6,591 bases of DNA, taken from an uncultured Lachnospiraceae bacterium. Its GTDB lineage: Bacteria > Bacillota_A > Clostridia > Lachnospirales > Lachnospiraceae. Made by a program: the position numbers and the translations under genes. Positions within the stretch are counted from its first letter, which is position 1; each line of letters starts with the position of its first letter. Under the pieces are notes generated by a model. The model made no database searches. It was not told the origin of the DNA and saw only the letters and a program-made list of their open reading frames with translations. The stretch covers positions 1-6,591 of the forward strand of contig USJM01000104.1 of NCBI GenBank assembly GCA_900555005.1, read 5' to 3'. Of the stretch, positions 5,883 through 6,591 are shown one piece after another.

Positions 5883-6591
5883 ATGGAAACACAAATACGG
5901 GAAGTCTTCGGCATAACTCTTCACGTTGAACCTTATCCTGTTCCAACAGTTTTACCCGTATACATGGTAAGCGGTCGCCGTTTCTCCAAGGCATCCCTCC
6001 TGGGAAATCATTTTTTGCTCATTTCTATATCCGAAATGGATCGTTTTGGTGTCGTTGCTTTAAAAAAGCAGCTTGCCAAATACATGGATGCCACAAATTT
6101 GAATGCCGCTTATGTCTTTCCATCACTGACAAAGATTCAGCGCAATGCCTGTTTCTGTTCCTGCTTTACAACGCATGTCAGAAACCATTATTGAAAAAAG
6201 ATGCCGCCGCCGCATTGAAATTGACCAGGACGTCTATCACACGAGCCTCGGAGCTGTTAAAATCGCTCCATCTGATCACGGAAGAAGCAAAGGGCACGGA
6301 GCTGCGAATGCAGCCCGTATCCAGCGGTCATGAATATTATGAAATGGCAAGGCCGTATCTGATCAGTCCTGTTGCCAGAACAGTCACTGTGAAGGCTCCA
6401 ACCCTCACTTCCAAAATCTATGCAGGGGAAACTGCGCTTTCTATGCGGACAATGCTGAACAGCCCTGTTATTCCCGAAATTGCGATCGATAAAAGGCAAT
6501 ACAAACTCCTGATACTGAATGAAGTGGATGAAAAATGGGACCCCGAAGAAGATCTTCTTCATGTCGAATTATGGAAATACGATCCGACGTC
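5883..6591 (+). pseudogene. AbiEi-like winged-helix regulator, internal deletion with frameshift, partial
   Basis: The start is clear: ATG at 5883 with AAGGAG (5871-5876) 6 bases upstream. The first frame runs METQIREVFGITLHVEPYP to SLTKIQRNA and then into a stop at 6192-6194. From 6143 a second frame continues the protein: LFLFLLYNACQKPLLKKDAA, a winged-helix segment with ALKLTRTSITRASELLKSLHLI, then KIYAGETALSMRTMLNSPVI and LLHVELWKYDPT at the window edge. From memory this is a Clostridial family often annotated as a MarR-like regulator or AbiEi-type (type IV toxin-antitoxin) antitoxin; the GETAL segment after the DNA-binding domain supports that. In relatives, as I recall, about 40 residues separate the two parts, so DNA has been lost here. 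The gene is AT-richer than MATE3: 6001-6120 is about 38% GC by hand count, against 55% for 4861-4980. That suggests separate origin. No partner toxin is visible before the edge. Confidence 0.65.

Overview
The window looks like a chromosomal segment from a moderately GC-rich member of the Bacillota, most likely class Clostridia and perhaps close to Lachnospiraceae. This rests on strong AGGAGG-type ribosome binding sites, consensus sigma-A promoters, and protein families as I recall them from gut Clostridia; no database search was possible. No rRNA, tRNA, CRISPR array or insertion sequence is visible.

Layout, left to right. Minus strand: the first 25 codons of a probable trmD (1-77, cut by the window edge); a 32-residue hydrophobic peptide (88-186); a YoeA/NorM-type MATE transporter gene broken by two single-base frameshifts (162-1653); an intact histidine phosphatase gene (1709-2374) with a near-consensus promoter (2422-2450); a decayed MgtC/SapB-family membrane protein gene (2473-2804); and a MepA-type MATE transporter gene with one clear frameshift and a probable second at its start (2871-4233). 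Bases 4234-4483 form a divergent intergenic region with a promoter facing each way. Plus strand: an intact YoeA-type MATE gene (4484-5860), then, 22 bases later, a lower-GC gene for a winged-helix regulator that resembles AbiEi-type antitoxins. It is broken by a deletion and frameshift near 6143-6149 and runs off the right edge.

The theme is multidrug or metabolite export. Three MATE transporters lie within about 5.9 kb, two on the minus strand and one divergent, but only the plus-strand copy has an uninterrupted frame. The minus-strand genes appear to form two transcription units: MATE2-mgtC from the promoter at 4292-4321, and phosphatase-MATE1-small peptide(-trmD) from the promoter at 2422-2450. 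The plus-strand MATE and the regulator form a third unit.

The most notable observation is that every clear MATE frameshift is repaired by adding back one base in a short run. That suggests either clustered loss of drug-export genes or indel errors in the assembly. I do not see a convincing new biological system. The items most worth a second look are the frameshift pattern, the deletion inside the AbiEi-like regulator, and the displaced trmD with its upstream micropeptide.
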